Origin: Zopfochytrium polystomum
Lineage: Eukaryota > Chytridiomycota > Chytridiomycetes > Chytridiales > Chytridiaceae
NCBI GenBank assembly: GCA_025765615.1
Contig: JAIVFJ010000116.1
Span: 144,435-208,434 of the forward strand
DNA: 64,000 bases
Reading direction: 5' to 3'
This document shows, one piece after another, positions 32,901 through 45,122 of this stretch. The position numbers and the translations under genes are program-made. Numbering within the stretch: the first letter of the stretch is position 1; each line of letters opens with the position of its first letter. The notes under the pieces are model-generated. The model saw only the letters and a program-made list of their open reading frames with translations, ran no database searches and had not been told where the DNA came from.

Positions 32901-35900
32901 CATCGCGGACAGATTTATGATATATTCGAGGCATATCAAGCCCGTAAACTCCAGGACTACATTGAGTACATGAATGGGAAGCGTTCAGAAAAGCCATCTC
33001 AGCTGGACGAAATCGATCGGTAAAATTTGCTCCCTTTCTGTTGGACGACCTTTAATCCGCATTTCAGTGTAAACGAGCTGAATAGAGCGCTTGACTCCAT
33101 GAGGCGACAACGCGATGAAAAACTGCAGGAGCTTATGGTTCATCAGTTTTACGTGGACGAAGTGCAGGATTCAACGATGTCGCAAATTTTACCCCTACTC
33201 AGTGTCTGTGCCGATCCCTGCCATGGCTTGATGTTTGCTGGGGACACTGCTCAAGTCATCTCGCGAGGTTCTGCGTTCCGTTTCGAAGACCTTTCAGCGA
33301 TGATTCATCATGAGTTGAAGGATTCAGGAATGCCGGATTGTCGCCCAACCATAAGCAATCTTTCAAAGAATTGTGAGTCGCATTGTTCGCTGTTTCTTGT
33401 TCCCGGAGTCACTCATTGCAAACAATCCAGATCGATCTCACGACGGCATTCTCAGTGTTGCGGCGTCTGTCTTGGATCTGCTTCGCTTCTATTTCCCGAC
33501 TCAAATTGATCACTTGCCCCGAGAGGCTGGAACCATTGTAGGGCCTCGCCCTGTCATTGTCACTAGTCAGGACACGATAAAAACATTTCTGAGCGGCGGC
33601 GACGCAAGCTCAGAGCCCATCGATTTTGGTGCAGGACAGGTCATCCTGGTCCGAAATGTTGAAGATGCCATTCAATTAAAACGGGAGCTGAATATGGGCT
33701 TTGTGCTGATTTTGACTGTCGAGCAGGCCAAAGGTAAAGACGGAACTGTGACTGCCAATCTCAAGTTGTGCTGCAGGAATGGAGTTTCGTGATGTCGTCC
33801 TTCACAACATATTTACGAACAGCCCGGCCTCAGAAAACAAGGTGTGAAAGACTGCATCCAACTGTTCTTCTAATGAACCGCAGTGGCGATTGTTTCTGGG
33901 AAACCTCATGGACAAAGACACGAAACACCCGGAATTCGACTCCCAGAAACACAGTGTGTTGTCAACGGAGTTGAAAATATTGTATACAGCAATAACTCGC
34001 GCTCGATCTCGTGTAAGGAGTCCTCTATTCTTTTTGTGCGGAATGGCTAATTTGTTTTCTTCTCAGCTTTGGCTGTGGGACTCGGACAAAAACAAGCGCA
34101 TGCCCCTCTTCAAGTTCTGGTCTGAACAAAACTTGATCGCGACTAGTGACGACGCAGAAGCCTCCAAATTCAGAGCAAACTCCCATTCGACGCCCGACGA
34201 ATGGAATGCTCAAGGCCGCCTCCTTTTCGAGAACGGCCGCTATGAGGATGCTCTGGCCTCATTTAAGAACGGATTGAAGGCAGCCAATGTGAACTCGTCC
34301 TCAAAGTCGGTTTACATATGTCTTTGCGAGGCCTACATTCACCGTTTGGAGGCCCAGAAAGAACAGGCTGGCCAGAAACTGGACCGAGCTTCCAAGCTCT
34401 TCCGAAAGGCCGGGATGTCTTTTATGGAAGCTTACAGCTATAACAAAAACCTGCCGGACAATCAACTGACTGAGGGCGCTCTCTGCTTCGAGGTGAGTTG
34501 CATTAATACGCATACGTAGCCTCATCATCTTTGCAGCAAGCTGGTGATTTGACGAGCGCGGCGACGATGTACGCTTTCATGCGGCTTCCTTCGGCGAAAG
34601 GAATTGCCTGCTTCCGCCAGATTCAGCGATGGGATCTAGCTGGCCAGTCATTAGAACGATTAAAGCGATACCGAGAAGCTTTAGACGAGTACTGCCGAAC
34701 TGGTTCTGGTGCTGTCGATGCTTTGCGACTACTGCGATCTAATGGCAGCGCCCTGCTTCAAGACAAGCCGCTTGTTCGCCAAGTTTCATCGTTCGCTTTA
34801 GCCCATATCCCAAAGAGCCAGGCTGAGAACAGGAAAGTCGCTATTTCAATACTTCCTGATCTTGCGGAGAAGAAGGGAATGTATCGTGTTGAGAAAATGT
34901 ACAAGGACCTCGTTGCCCTGCTCGCTGAATCTGGTGAAGTGGAGGAGGCGGCTGATGCCGCTGATATGTACCTAGGAGACCTTAAATGGTCTGCCGAACT
35001 ATTTCTGTCGTTGCCCCGTGAGCGTGGTCTGGTTCCTGCAATGAAATGTCGACTGCGGGAGTGGTGGCAGACTCATTGCAAGGTCATTGACCAAGTTCTT
35101 GTTTCCGACTTCGACCTAAAGCAAAAACCTCTCCCTGATTTCACGCCATCGAATGATTTCATCGAGTTGTTTTCCTTGCTTCAGGACATGAAGGAAAAAA
35201 ACCTAAAGGAGCCATGGGTGGGCAGCGTCCATTGGGTTGAGCTGGTTGCAGTGTCATCATTTTCACAGTTGCGATCTATCCATTCTCCAACGACGTTGAA
35301 GCTGACTGAACTTTTCTCTGTATTTAAACTCAATGCCGCAGTGGATTTGCGTCTTTTTATGGAGTGCCATTTGGAAGCGGATGACCTACTTATCAACCTC
35401 CAATCAAGTGTCAAGCACTCCCTGGCAGTTGCATATGTCGGTGACATACTTTGCTCCGCCTTGCGACCTTCCTCAGACTGGCCAATCAAGGGCGACATTA
35501 CACTCGCATATTTTGACTCTCTTTACTTCCCTGCCATGCCTAATCGACGAGATATTCTCGAAGATATTGAATTTCTGTTTGGCGCACGCCCCATGGACGA
35601 AACTGGAAAAATAGTCGCCCCCGTTGATTGCTTTGGTGGGCGAACTCAGGTCGATGGCGTTCGCGGAGTTGTGCTTGATCGCCAAACGGCCCGTTTTGAG
35701 GCCTTTGCAAGCGACTTCTTCAGCTTAGCCTTGAGTCGAATTGAAAAGCTTGTAACGAGGACTGGGCGCTCCGTCCTCGACAATATTCGAAAATCCGGCC
35801 TACTCCACCCTTTCTGCGCCAGCCAGTGGCTACACAAGCGATGCCATCTTGGCGAGACCTGCCCTTACACACACAGCGTCCCCAAGCTGTGGAAATCAAT

Positions 35901-38209
35901 GGAGATGAGGTTCTTTGTGTCGCTGGCCCGGCTTTCTCGGCGAGTTATAGAAGGAGAACGGCTACTTGGACGGAACGCGACGTTTGCAACTCACGAGCTT
36001 GAACGATTTATTGCTGCTTTGGACCCTTGGGGCCTGGGAACGAGTGACGAGGTATTGTGGATTGTAGACGCATCTTCTGTTTCATCTTTTCCAGAAGACG
36101 TGAAGAAAACTATCATTATGGCGGCCAAGTCAATGATGACAGATTTGTGGAAGGCCGTTGATGGTGGCAAATCACGGATCAATCTGGAGATAATTGTCAA
36201 GTGCTGTTTCGTATATAGGTCTTTTGAAGTTGGCTCTACATCGAGAATATTCGGGGCACTTCACGCGATCAACCAGTATTGTGAAAGCATCAAAGCCGCA
36301 TCCTTGAAGGACGTTGTGGGCATGATCGTCAAGTGCGTCTTCAGCAGAGGCAACGAGAGCTTCGTCACACTAGTTAAAGACATTTTAGGCGAAATTGTCG
36401 CATCAGATAAAGCGTATGTGGGAGACTTGACTGCCATCTGCTGGCTTGTGGAACTGGCATCGGGGATGCTTCTCTTCTTATCCATGAATCAATTCCTCTT
36501 GCCCCGCTATATTATTGGAGGCGTGTTCTCCCAGGTAGGGAGCTCTATACTCAAGCCCTCCTCTCCACCTCCAATTCTTAAGGCCCAGTTTGAGCTGAAG
36601 TTATCTGCTCTTATCGCCAACGTTGGCATTATGGAAGCTGAAGGCAAAGCGAAGACTGTCGAGTCTTCTCTCGCCCGGTTAGCGATGTGCAACTTGTTGC
36701 TCCATCAGGATAAGCTGGCAGGACAATCCCTAATTAAAGCGTTGCCACCGTGGCTTGCGATGCTCGATGATGACTGGTCAGCACTCTGCCAGTTAACAAA
36801 GGGCCTAGACGTAGTTTTCTGCTGGCGTAGCAAACTGACCACGAGCGAATTCACCTGGAAAGCCAGAAAGCTCGCGCAGTTCCACCTTGCCATTGACGAA
36901 ATCACAACGTACTCTCCCGGGTGTGCGAAGTTGCTGGAACTGGACACGAAATTTGACAACACTGCGCGGCCGGACATTGCGGCCAATATCTCCGAGGCTG
37001 CTTCCTCCAGTCGGAAATCACAACAAGCAAACCAACGGGAGGTGAAGGCGGAGATGAAGGCGCCCGATCCCAAACTGAACGCTGCCAAAAACGGTGGTTC
37101 GCCAAAAACTCCCGTTGCCAGCCCTGGGCCAGCGAGTGCCCAGCAAAAGAGCCAGAAAAATCGTCCCGTTTCGCCAGAACCGCTTTCCAATGATGACGGC
37201 GATGGCCCGCCCGCACTCGTCGAAATCAGCGACACTGAATCGGAGCCAGAGCCAGATCCAATCACGCGAAAAGGAAAGAAGAATGGGCCGCCAGCGAAAC
37301 CCAATGCTCATCAAGGCAGTGCGAATGGCAAGCAATCCAGGGTAGACATGCCATCTACCTCGTCGTCCAGTGGTCAGTCCAGGTCCACTTCGGAAACTAC
37401 AAATGGAGCCGGCTCAGGGCACAAAGACAATAGTTCCAGTGGTGTTCAAACCCGTCAAGGGGTCGGTCCGGTGGAAGAAAAAAGTGCAAAGACAATTATC
37501 AGGTGGTGGCGTCGACTTCGCAAGTATCCACGGAGAGCGGCGACGTCAGAGCGATTCAGGCGATCCTGTACGGCGGAGCACGTAGTTCGCCAATGGCCAG
37601 ATGTTCGGGCGAATTACAAGAAAGTCTTCCTTGGAGCGACGTTGCAGCTGTACTTGGATTTGGTGGATGCCACGCTGACGTCCCATACAGTCTGCGAACA
37701 TTTAACTTCTCAGCAAGGCCGAGCAGAAGCATACCACGACCTACTGCGCCTTCTGTAAGCGACTGAAACAGTTTTTTTGAACACCTGAAGAAACCTGACC
37801 AAGGTCATACAGCGAAAGGAAGGACGCCGCAACTCGAATCACTCGCCTTATAGACCCGACACATTACCTGCACAGTACCTTTGATGTCGCCCGACTCTGG
37901 GAACTTGTCAGGAGAGGAACAGCTGCGCTGGAAGAACTGGAGGAAGTTCTTGAACCGTACGCCGATATCGTTGGGAGCTCGCCGCAAAGTGGAAGTAAAG
38001 TGAAGACTGGAGCTGCTATTCAAGGCGTAGCCACCGCTGTTCATCAGCCTGCCTTGGCCTCACCAGCGGGCAAAGCGATTAAGGCGAATGGCGGCGCATC
38101 CGAAGTTCCAGAAAGCTCCGCACCGGTTCCCAAGCCCCCAACGACCGCGGCTGCGGGAGGCCATCAGAGGAAGAAGAACAAGAAGAGGAACCAAGGACGA
38201 CGAGGATGA
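29943..38209 (+). CDS. giant UvrD/Rep-type superfamily 1 helicase, TRANK1-like, with RelE-like segment
   Basis: Fourteen exons read cleanly to 2,527 residues (29943-30518, 30583-30762, 30819-30869, 30924-31373, 31429-31608, 31660-31998, 32055-33019, 33068-33372, 33431-33733, 33777-33841, 33884-34012, 34067-34492, 34537-37754, 37813-38209). SF1 motifs are all present: Walker A GRSGTGKT (~632-639), Walker B YVDEVQDSTMSQ (~944), the GDTAQVISRG motif, YRSHDG spanning an intron, VEQAKGMEFRDV, and LYTAITRARSRLW. Residues ~420-515 look like a RelE/ParE fold. TPR-like repeats follow the helicase (LFENGRYEDALASFKNGLKA). A CCCH-like finger lies near residue 1750 (KRCHLGETCPYTH). The C-terminus is Ser/Pro-rich and ends basic. 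TRANK1-like helicases are common and multi-copy in fungi; their function is unresolved. Confidence 0.85.
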
Positions 38210-38439
38210 AAATATAGTAATTCGAGGATGTTGGTACGACGATGATGACGCTGAACTTTGGTGGATCGATAGTCTGGTTTTATTCATTCATAACTTGATC
38301 CTTGCTTTGAATTTGCACACTCGCGAACGTATACTTCTTACACAAAATTAGGATCTAGCAAAAGGTGTTGGAGGGGTGTTTTTTTTTTTTGTTTTTTTTT
38401 TTTTTCCGGTGGGGCATCACATTCTTAGTCTGCAATTCT

Positions 38440-41400
38440 CTAGCGAGGCCGACTCTGCATGATTGCGGGAGGGCTGCCGCCGCCGCCGCCAGTGAGCTTA
38501 CCCTCCTTCTGTGTTGCGTCCTCTCCAATTTTGCCCTCCCCCGTCCTGCGGAGTCCAGCCATCGTCTCTGGATCAAAGTTCTGTTCGGCCCACTTGCGAA
38601 AGCTCGGCACCGTGCCAAATATCTGGCTCGGAAGCATGTACACAAGGGCGGAGGTTCGCTTAATGTCCTCCGAGAGCGAATTTATGAGCGGCTGGATGAC
38701 GGCGAGGTGTATCACGATCAGGAGTACGATGTAGATGATGGCGAATATCTGAGCGCAAACGGGCTTTTTAGAACGGAAGAGTTGCGCGAGGGCGGGGAAA
38801 TAGAAAAAGGAGAAAACGAGACTTGAATGGCCCACACTACCAGGTGAAATCCGGTAAACCAAATCGCGCGATCGTTGACGGCGTCGGCATACACCGCCGT
38901 AAACTGGTTGAGCGACGGGAAAATGTAGTCGAGGGCCAGCAGCCGCAGAAACGCGACCTTGGCGTCCCACTGCGCGACCAAGTCCCTGGTGACGGCGCCG
39001 GCGGCCCTCGCGGCGTCCATTTCGCTCTCCAGCGCGGTGGCCGCGGCCGCAAAATCTGCCAGCGCGGCGCGCAAGCCGCGCGCCATGAGCCCGCGGTCGA
39101 ACACGGCGCAGTCCTCCGGCGTCACGCCGTCCACGCACGCGTTCTCAAACTCTAGCACCACGCTCTGGCTGGCCAGCGCCTGCGCCGCCAGCGGCACCGC
39201 TCTGTCCATCACCGCCTCGCCGTACACGATGCCCGCGTCGACCCACTGCAGGCTGGACAGGAGCGCTGTCGTCGGCGTTGTCCTGGACGCTGGGTACGCC
39301 GCCGCCAGCGGCCGTGCGGCGGTCGTCGTCGACGAAGACGGCGAGGACGAGGACGAGTTCACTGCAGCCGCGGCAAGGGCCTCGCGGAGGGCGTAGGACG
39401 ACTGGCGCAGCAGGATAGGTCGCTGCGACGACCAGACGACGCTGTCCTCAGTTTCGCCCGATGCATGGAGGAACGCAAAGGTGATTGCGGCCGAGGTGAA
39501 GAAGAAGACGGCGGTGATGAGGAAGATGGCGAGCGCCTTGAGCGCGACCTTGTGCTGGTCCAGGAACCAGTTGCGGATGCGGCGACGCAGCGAGTCGTCG
39601 CCGAGCGGCGGCGGCTTCACCGCGCTGCTGCTGGGCTTGGGACCCGTCGCGGCCGAGGAGCGCAGGTTGCTGTTGGAGCCCGCAAGGACGCTTTCGAGTT
39701 CGAAGCGGGAGGCCATGTCTGTTCCGTCGACGTCGTCCTCGGCGTCGTCGACGATTCTCTCTGGAGTGTTAAAACAAGAAGGATTTTGAGAAAAGGCGGG
39801 GGGTGGAGGGTTTGCGCCGATAGCGGTCGGTATTGATGTGTTTGTTCATGAGGGTATTCTTCGTTACGTAAAAGAAAGGTAGACTGCACTCACGATAGTG
39901 GGACTGGTAAATCGCTTTGACGACCTCTTTCGGTATGTCGTAAAACATTCGCAAGAACTCTTCCCGCATGTCTTCGAGTTTCACGTACAACGGGAGTATA
40001 AGCACCACAATAAATATTATGCACAGGGCTGGCGCAATGGTTGCTTTTGAGAGAGCTTCGACGGGCTTTGGTCCATAGTACGAGTCGAAGAGATCGTGGA
40101 TGACAAACGCAGAGGCGTTGATGGCTTCCACTGTTACAAAAGGCCCGTTGCTGATGACCAACGCAATTTTATCCTCGAGTCCGCTGTCGGAGATGTCGGC
40201 TGCCGCCACGTCCTGGAGCTGCGACAGCATTATCGTGAGTGCGTCGAGCGGGCGCAGCGCCTTCGAACCCCCATCAGGCGAAGCAAAGTAGACACTCTGA
40301 ACCTTCCCCACCCCAAAGTCGCTAAACAGCTGCGCCGAGCTCCTCAGCACCTGCGCGTTCGCCTTGACGACGGCGCGGGCGTTGTCCAGGCCCAACGTAG
40401 AGTTTGCCGTTCGCCACCAACCCCCAGCCCTCGCAAAGTCGATGGACCGCGTAGCGTCCACGGCCTCGACGAGCTTTGCCGCAAAGTCGAAGCGCTCGTG
40501 CGTGGAGCGGATGCTTCCGTTCAGCGTGGCGTAAATGTCGCGATAGTCGAAGATGGCGTAGACGGCGAGCCCGATCAGGCAGGCGTTGCAGAACAGGAAG
40601 GACAGGTGCAGCCACAGGAGGCGGCGGTTGGACCAGTCATTCTTGAGTGACATGGCACGCCGCGCGTACGACGCGGAGGACGTGGCGCGCGACGACCGCG
40701 TGTTGACGCTGTTGGCGTCGTCGGACTTTGCGGAGGACCGTCGAGGCCTGCTGATCGAGCCTGTGATGTGCGGGCTGTCTACTGACCCTGCGTCGCCGTC
40801 GCCGGCGTCCGACGTCGAGGTGGTGCTCATATGCGGTGAGTTTTGGTTCGCCACCTTTGCGGGCGGCGGGAACGCGGAAAATGTGATGCTCGCACGCCGT
40901 TTGGAGGGGAAAGGCGGCGTTCCCCCGTTTGACAGCGATGGAGGAGGCCCGGCGACCGCGGACGAGGACGAGCCACCGTTTCGACTTACGTTGTCCAGAG
41001 ACGACTGGGGTGAAAAGTCGAATGGGAGCCCCTCCGTGCTTTCGTTAATGTCGTTCAACGCCTGTGGCGGTAGCGCAACACTCGGTCGCTTGGAGCCTCC
41101 TTGAAACACCGGGCAGGCGGAAATGGTTTCCGACGGTCTCCTTTCCGAAAACTCCTCTTGAGGCTCGCACTCTTCCACCGCGGGAAAGAATTTAATCCGA
41201 CACAAGTAGCATGTCGTGTCGCCGACGACAACAAGGTCTCCGGTCAACGTCAGGTCGAAGGAGGCGCCATTTGCCTTGAATTTCTCGAAGCGCAAACCCT
41301 TCCGAGAGGAAATTTCATCCGCCTTTTCCACCCCGGCGCCCGGCAGCCATTTTGATAAGTGTATTCGGTTGCTTGGATCGTCTCGGTCAATCTCTTCCAT

Positions 41401-44160
41401 GGACCTTTCGGGCTCGCCGAAAAAGTCACCGAGAACTTTGGCGAAGTGGATCATGTAAAACTTTTCATCGAGAATGAGAAACCCCGAGTGCGGTGATTCC
41501 CTGCAGGCCTTCACGACGCCGATAAATGTCTGCTTCCCTTTATCATCGACCATGTGTTTAACATGAAGCATAAATGGAATCAAGTAGTTGGAGTTGTTGA
41601 TGCCAAGAATCTGGCGTGATCGGTCTATAACCTGCGTTGACATATTATCGAGGATGAAGAATGAACACAATGTCAAAATTACCTTTGCAAATCCGGTTTG
41701 CAGGTACCTCCTTAGAAATGTATCGTGCATCTCCGCGAATGGTGAAGGAATGATTTTTTCGATTTTGCGCCCGATTAGCTCGCTTCGTTTATATCCAAAC
41801 ATGCGGAGAGCAGTGGGGTTCGCATTGAGAATCTTTACTCAAGCGTTAGCACTTGCCTCGTCTTTGGAAAGTAGTAGTCACTTACAATGCCCAGGTTGGC
41901 ATGTTCCCCAGACATAGTGATCAGACCATTCTCGTCTGAAAATAAGTCAATGTTTGTGGAGACCGACGCCACGCTCTTAATGTCCAGAGAGTCATCGTCT
42001 CCGATGTTTTCTCTCTCGTCTTCATCCTCGAGCTCATCCGCATGATCGATAAGTTCTTGTCCTTGCTTGTGATCATTTAGAACGTTGATCAAAAAGTTTC
42101 CGTAGAGACGAAAAACTTGCGGGGTGTCAGGACTCAGTTTAATCAGCGTTATGTAGTGAGACTGGGCAAGGGATACAGCTTGTGAGATAGCTGCGCCGTA
42201 AGACTGGAGCTTATAGAACGATGGGTGTCGCTTCAGCAGCTCGGACCAGAACTGGACAACAGCGATTGTTGCTTTTCTCTCATTCCTGCACAGTGGTGAT
42301 TATCACTACAGGTTTTGATTAAGCATAGGAGCAGTCTTACTGGCGCGCGTTTTGCAAGTTTTGTTCAAAGGCTATGAAGTCGATGACATCCCCGCCAGCA
42401 AATCTGGGAAAAACAGTCGTCAGTAGGCAATGCGTGCTTTACGCAACTGACCTTTCGTTCAAGAGCCGCTGCCTCCGAAAAATGATAAATGCCTCATCCA
42501 GTTTTGGAGACATGCCGGCTGCTTTAGCGTTCAGAGCCAGGCATTGCGCCCGATTGTTCAAGTGGTTTAACTGGAACGACCCCGCAAACAGCTGGAGCAT
42601 GCAGCTTTTCGGCATCTGTCGCTGGCCCTGGATGTAAATCTCATTTGCTTCATCCAAGGTGGCCTTTTCAGCCTCGTTGACCTGCGAAACGCCCATGACG
42701 CCAAGCCCAGCCTGTGCGGTCGTAACGAGATTGGGCGACGCACCAGGCCCGCCGTTTGCCCCGTTTTCCGGTCGGTTTAGGCCGTCGATGAAGAGAAGCC
42801 CTCGTTCCATCAACTTGAATCGTGCTTTCAGCTCCAAAATCAGCGGATCGTGAATGCTGCTGACTGGCATGTCCTTGACGGTTTGGACGCGCGAGTTGAA
42901 AAGGAGAACAGAGACGAAACCGACAATCGGTACTCCGATGATAAAAAATATTCCCGCATCCGAATAAGGGCGAAGTACCGAGTAAAGCATGCAAAGAGAT
43001 GCCCACAGGAAATTGTTCATCAATCCTGAGCGAAGGGCGCTGTACTTGAGATTGTAAAATGGCATGTACTGTGGGAACATTTTCTGCTGTCAGACTCTTA
43101 TGGGATTTGGTCCTGACCTACCCATAAGTATCCAAACGCCAAGGAGGAGGAGGTGGCGAGGCAAGAAGCTGTCATTATCCATTTAGCGTGACTTAGCGAA
43201 TCCTCTCTCGCGCCGACTCGCTGCAAAACGATCGCGAGAATCGTCAGCACCGTGCGGCAGGCGAGGTAAAACATGTCCAATCGGGAGTGTGGGCGACTGC
43301 TAATGTCTTTGCTCTTGGGGTCAGGCTCAAAGAAAGTAGCTTTCACCGCCAAGGCTAATCTGGACTTGCAGCGTCAATGGGCGTGAAGTGTGTGCAACCA
43401 GGGAAATCAGCCTACCCAATGAAAATGATCATGATGATGATGCTGAAGATTGTTTTGAACACGTGCGGGCCCGTCCAGCAAATTTCCGGGCCGTTGCCAT
43501 CCTCGCAGTCAACGATGTTGTCCACGAAGAAGGACAGGACCGGAATGTACAGAATCGTTGCGAACAGTCCGAGCGTGCCTCGCAGAATCTTCAAGGTCCA
43601 GAAGAACCGAAAGCGATTGCGGGAAAAAGAGTAACCGACCCAAAGGGCGTTGACGAGAACGAGACCCACGACGGTGGTGATCAGGTCGTAAAGGACAGCA
43701 GATGTTCCAATCTAGGTGTATGGGCCCGAAAGTAGAAAAAGCCTGAATAAAAAAATGCACTCGCAATGTGTGGATCTTACAAGACGTTCCGGTGAGAACC
43801 ATCCCAAGGCAGTCTGCAGCCAGTGAATCTCGGTTTGCCAGGGAACAAGTTCAAACGCTAAAGGGAATGCGATGTCTTGCATGTGATCGATGAAAAGCTC
43901 TTTACGTGGAAGCCGCGGGTCATTAGAATCAAGTTTTCAGCAATTGGATCGGTGGTGCGAGGGAAGCCTTCGACGACGGGAGGGCGAATTTCAACGCGCG
44001 AAAAAAAGAAGACACGCTCCGAGCGCGTTGGAAACGGGTGTCGAGTACGTCGCTCACCGAGAAAGTGCCACGACGCGTTGTGGCTCGAGTTCTTGTTCGT
44101 GATGAACAAGACGCCGAAGAGACCATCCGTGAAGCTCTGGAGGAGCTCCTCGAAGCTCAT
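38440..44160 (-). CDS. TmcB/TmcC-like large PAS-domain multi-TM protein
   Basis: One long minus-strand gene of more than ten exons. It starts MSFEELLQSFTDGLFGVLF (44160) and has a cluster of about ten TM helices between 43800 and 42950. A tmc-type TPR block follows (CMLQLFAGSFQLNHLNNRAQ, then DEAFIIFRRQRLLNE). A PAS domain lies near 41700-41880 (MFGYKRSELIGRKIEKIIP, then EMHDTFLRRYLQTGFAK). Next come an acidic/Ser-rich linker, then two modules of TM helix, extracellular region, TM helix (SNRRLLWLHLSFLFCNACL; QHKVALKALAIFLITAVFF). This is the architecture of Dictyostelium TmcB/TmcC and the expanded chytrid and ciliate homologues. Function is unknown; the PAS domain suggests sensing. It could in principle be two genes split near 39716, but splice sites connect them. 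Confidence 0.75.
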
Positions 44161-44826
44161 GATGTCGTGTGCCGCGGGCGGGTCGTGCAGCGCGTCGAGA
44201 GGGAATGAAGAAAAAGAACGAAAACAAAAGAAAACGAAAATCCCCTGACGAACGGGGAGATTTGAAAAGAGACGACCGAGCGCGTTTTTTTGTAACTGGC
44301 ATTGTGCGTTTATCCAAAATCAAATGAGTCAGTGTCATTCTGGCTCTTGCCACCAATGGTGTGGAGGCTCGGCGCTACATACAACACGACGTTCCCCCGA
44401 GGTGTTCTCCCACCGAAGCACCACAATAGTATTCGTTGCCAAAGTTTACTGCCTTTGCGACGGAGTATGTGTTAGAATCGCTATATGCAGGGACTGGGCG
44501 TCGGGGGGGACAGGGGTGAGGCAGGGGCATGAGACTGAGGAAGATCTATTTCGAAGGAATAGCAAACGGGTCCTAAGCGCGGGGAAGAGGGCGGGGTGTA
44601 GACACTACTCAAATGGGACTGCAGACGTAGAAGCGCAAAGACGGTTTTTTCTTTGGTCTCTCCACTTCAACTGATATAAGGCGAGCGTTGAATTCAGTGG
44701 CCAATACCCAGTTTTCTTGCAGGGACGGATGGGTCTGCTGATAGCTACCTACTATGTAAATGGAACTTTTGGTTGGGGTCGCGCGCCAAACGAGAAGAGA
44801 GAGAGAGAGAGAGCGAGAGAGAGAGT

Positions 44827-44868
<42 letters not shown>

Positions 44869-45122
44869 GAGAGAGAGAGAGACAGAGTGCGAAGAAAAAC
44901 AGAAGAGAAAAAAGAAAAAAATAGGACGTTGCTGCTTTCCCAATAATAATCCTCAGCCGTCCCAGCCCGCAAATCCCATTTGCCTTGACCCCGGAACTCT
45001 CTTCCCACCTTCCTACCGTCTTCCTCCTGCCGTGCTAGCGAGCAGAAACAACCCCTTCCTTCTTTCCCTTTTCTCTTGCTCCTCTCCAAGCTGTTTCTTC
45101 TTCTTCGTCTTTAAGCTATCAA
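44161..45122. promoter_or_regulatory. divergent intergenic region with (GA)n
   Basis: About 960 bp between the TmcB-like start and the TVP38 start, which diverge. Both promoters lie here. It contains a 90-bp GA microsatellite and a CT-rich stretch from 44990 to 45110 directly upstream of the TVP38 ATG. No coding signal. Confidence 0.5.
44796..44886. repeat. (GA)n microsatellite
   Basis: About 90 bp of nearly pure GA dinucleotides with a few GT and GC interruptions. Confidence 0.97.

Noticed and set aside
39716..41802. Splitting the TmcB-like locus into two genes at the ATG of 39716
   Set aside because: A donor after ...AIYQSHYR and an acceptor before ERIVDDAEDD join the two parts in a sensible order, and the combined layout matches the known Tmc architecture.
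44745..45089. Open frames with Ser-Leu or Arg-Glu repeats across the (GA)n tract
   Set aside because: They are translations of a microsatellite; dinucleotide repeats are open in several frames by nature.
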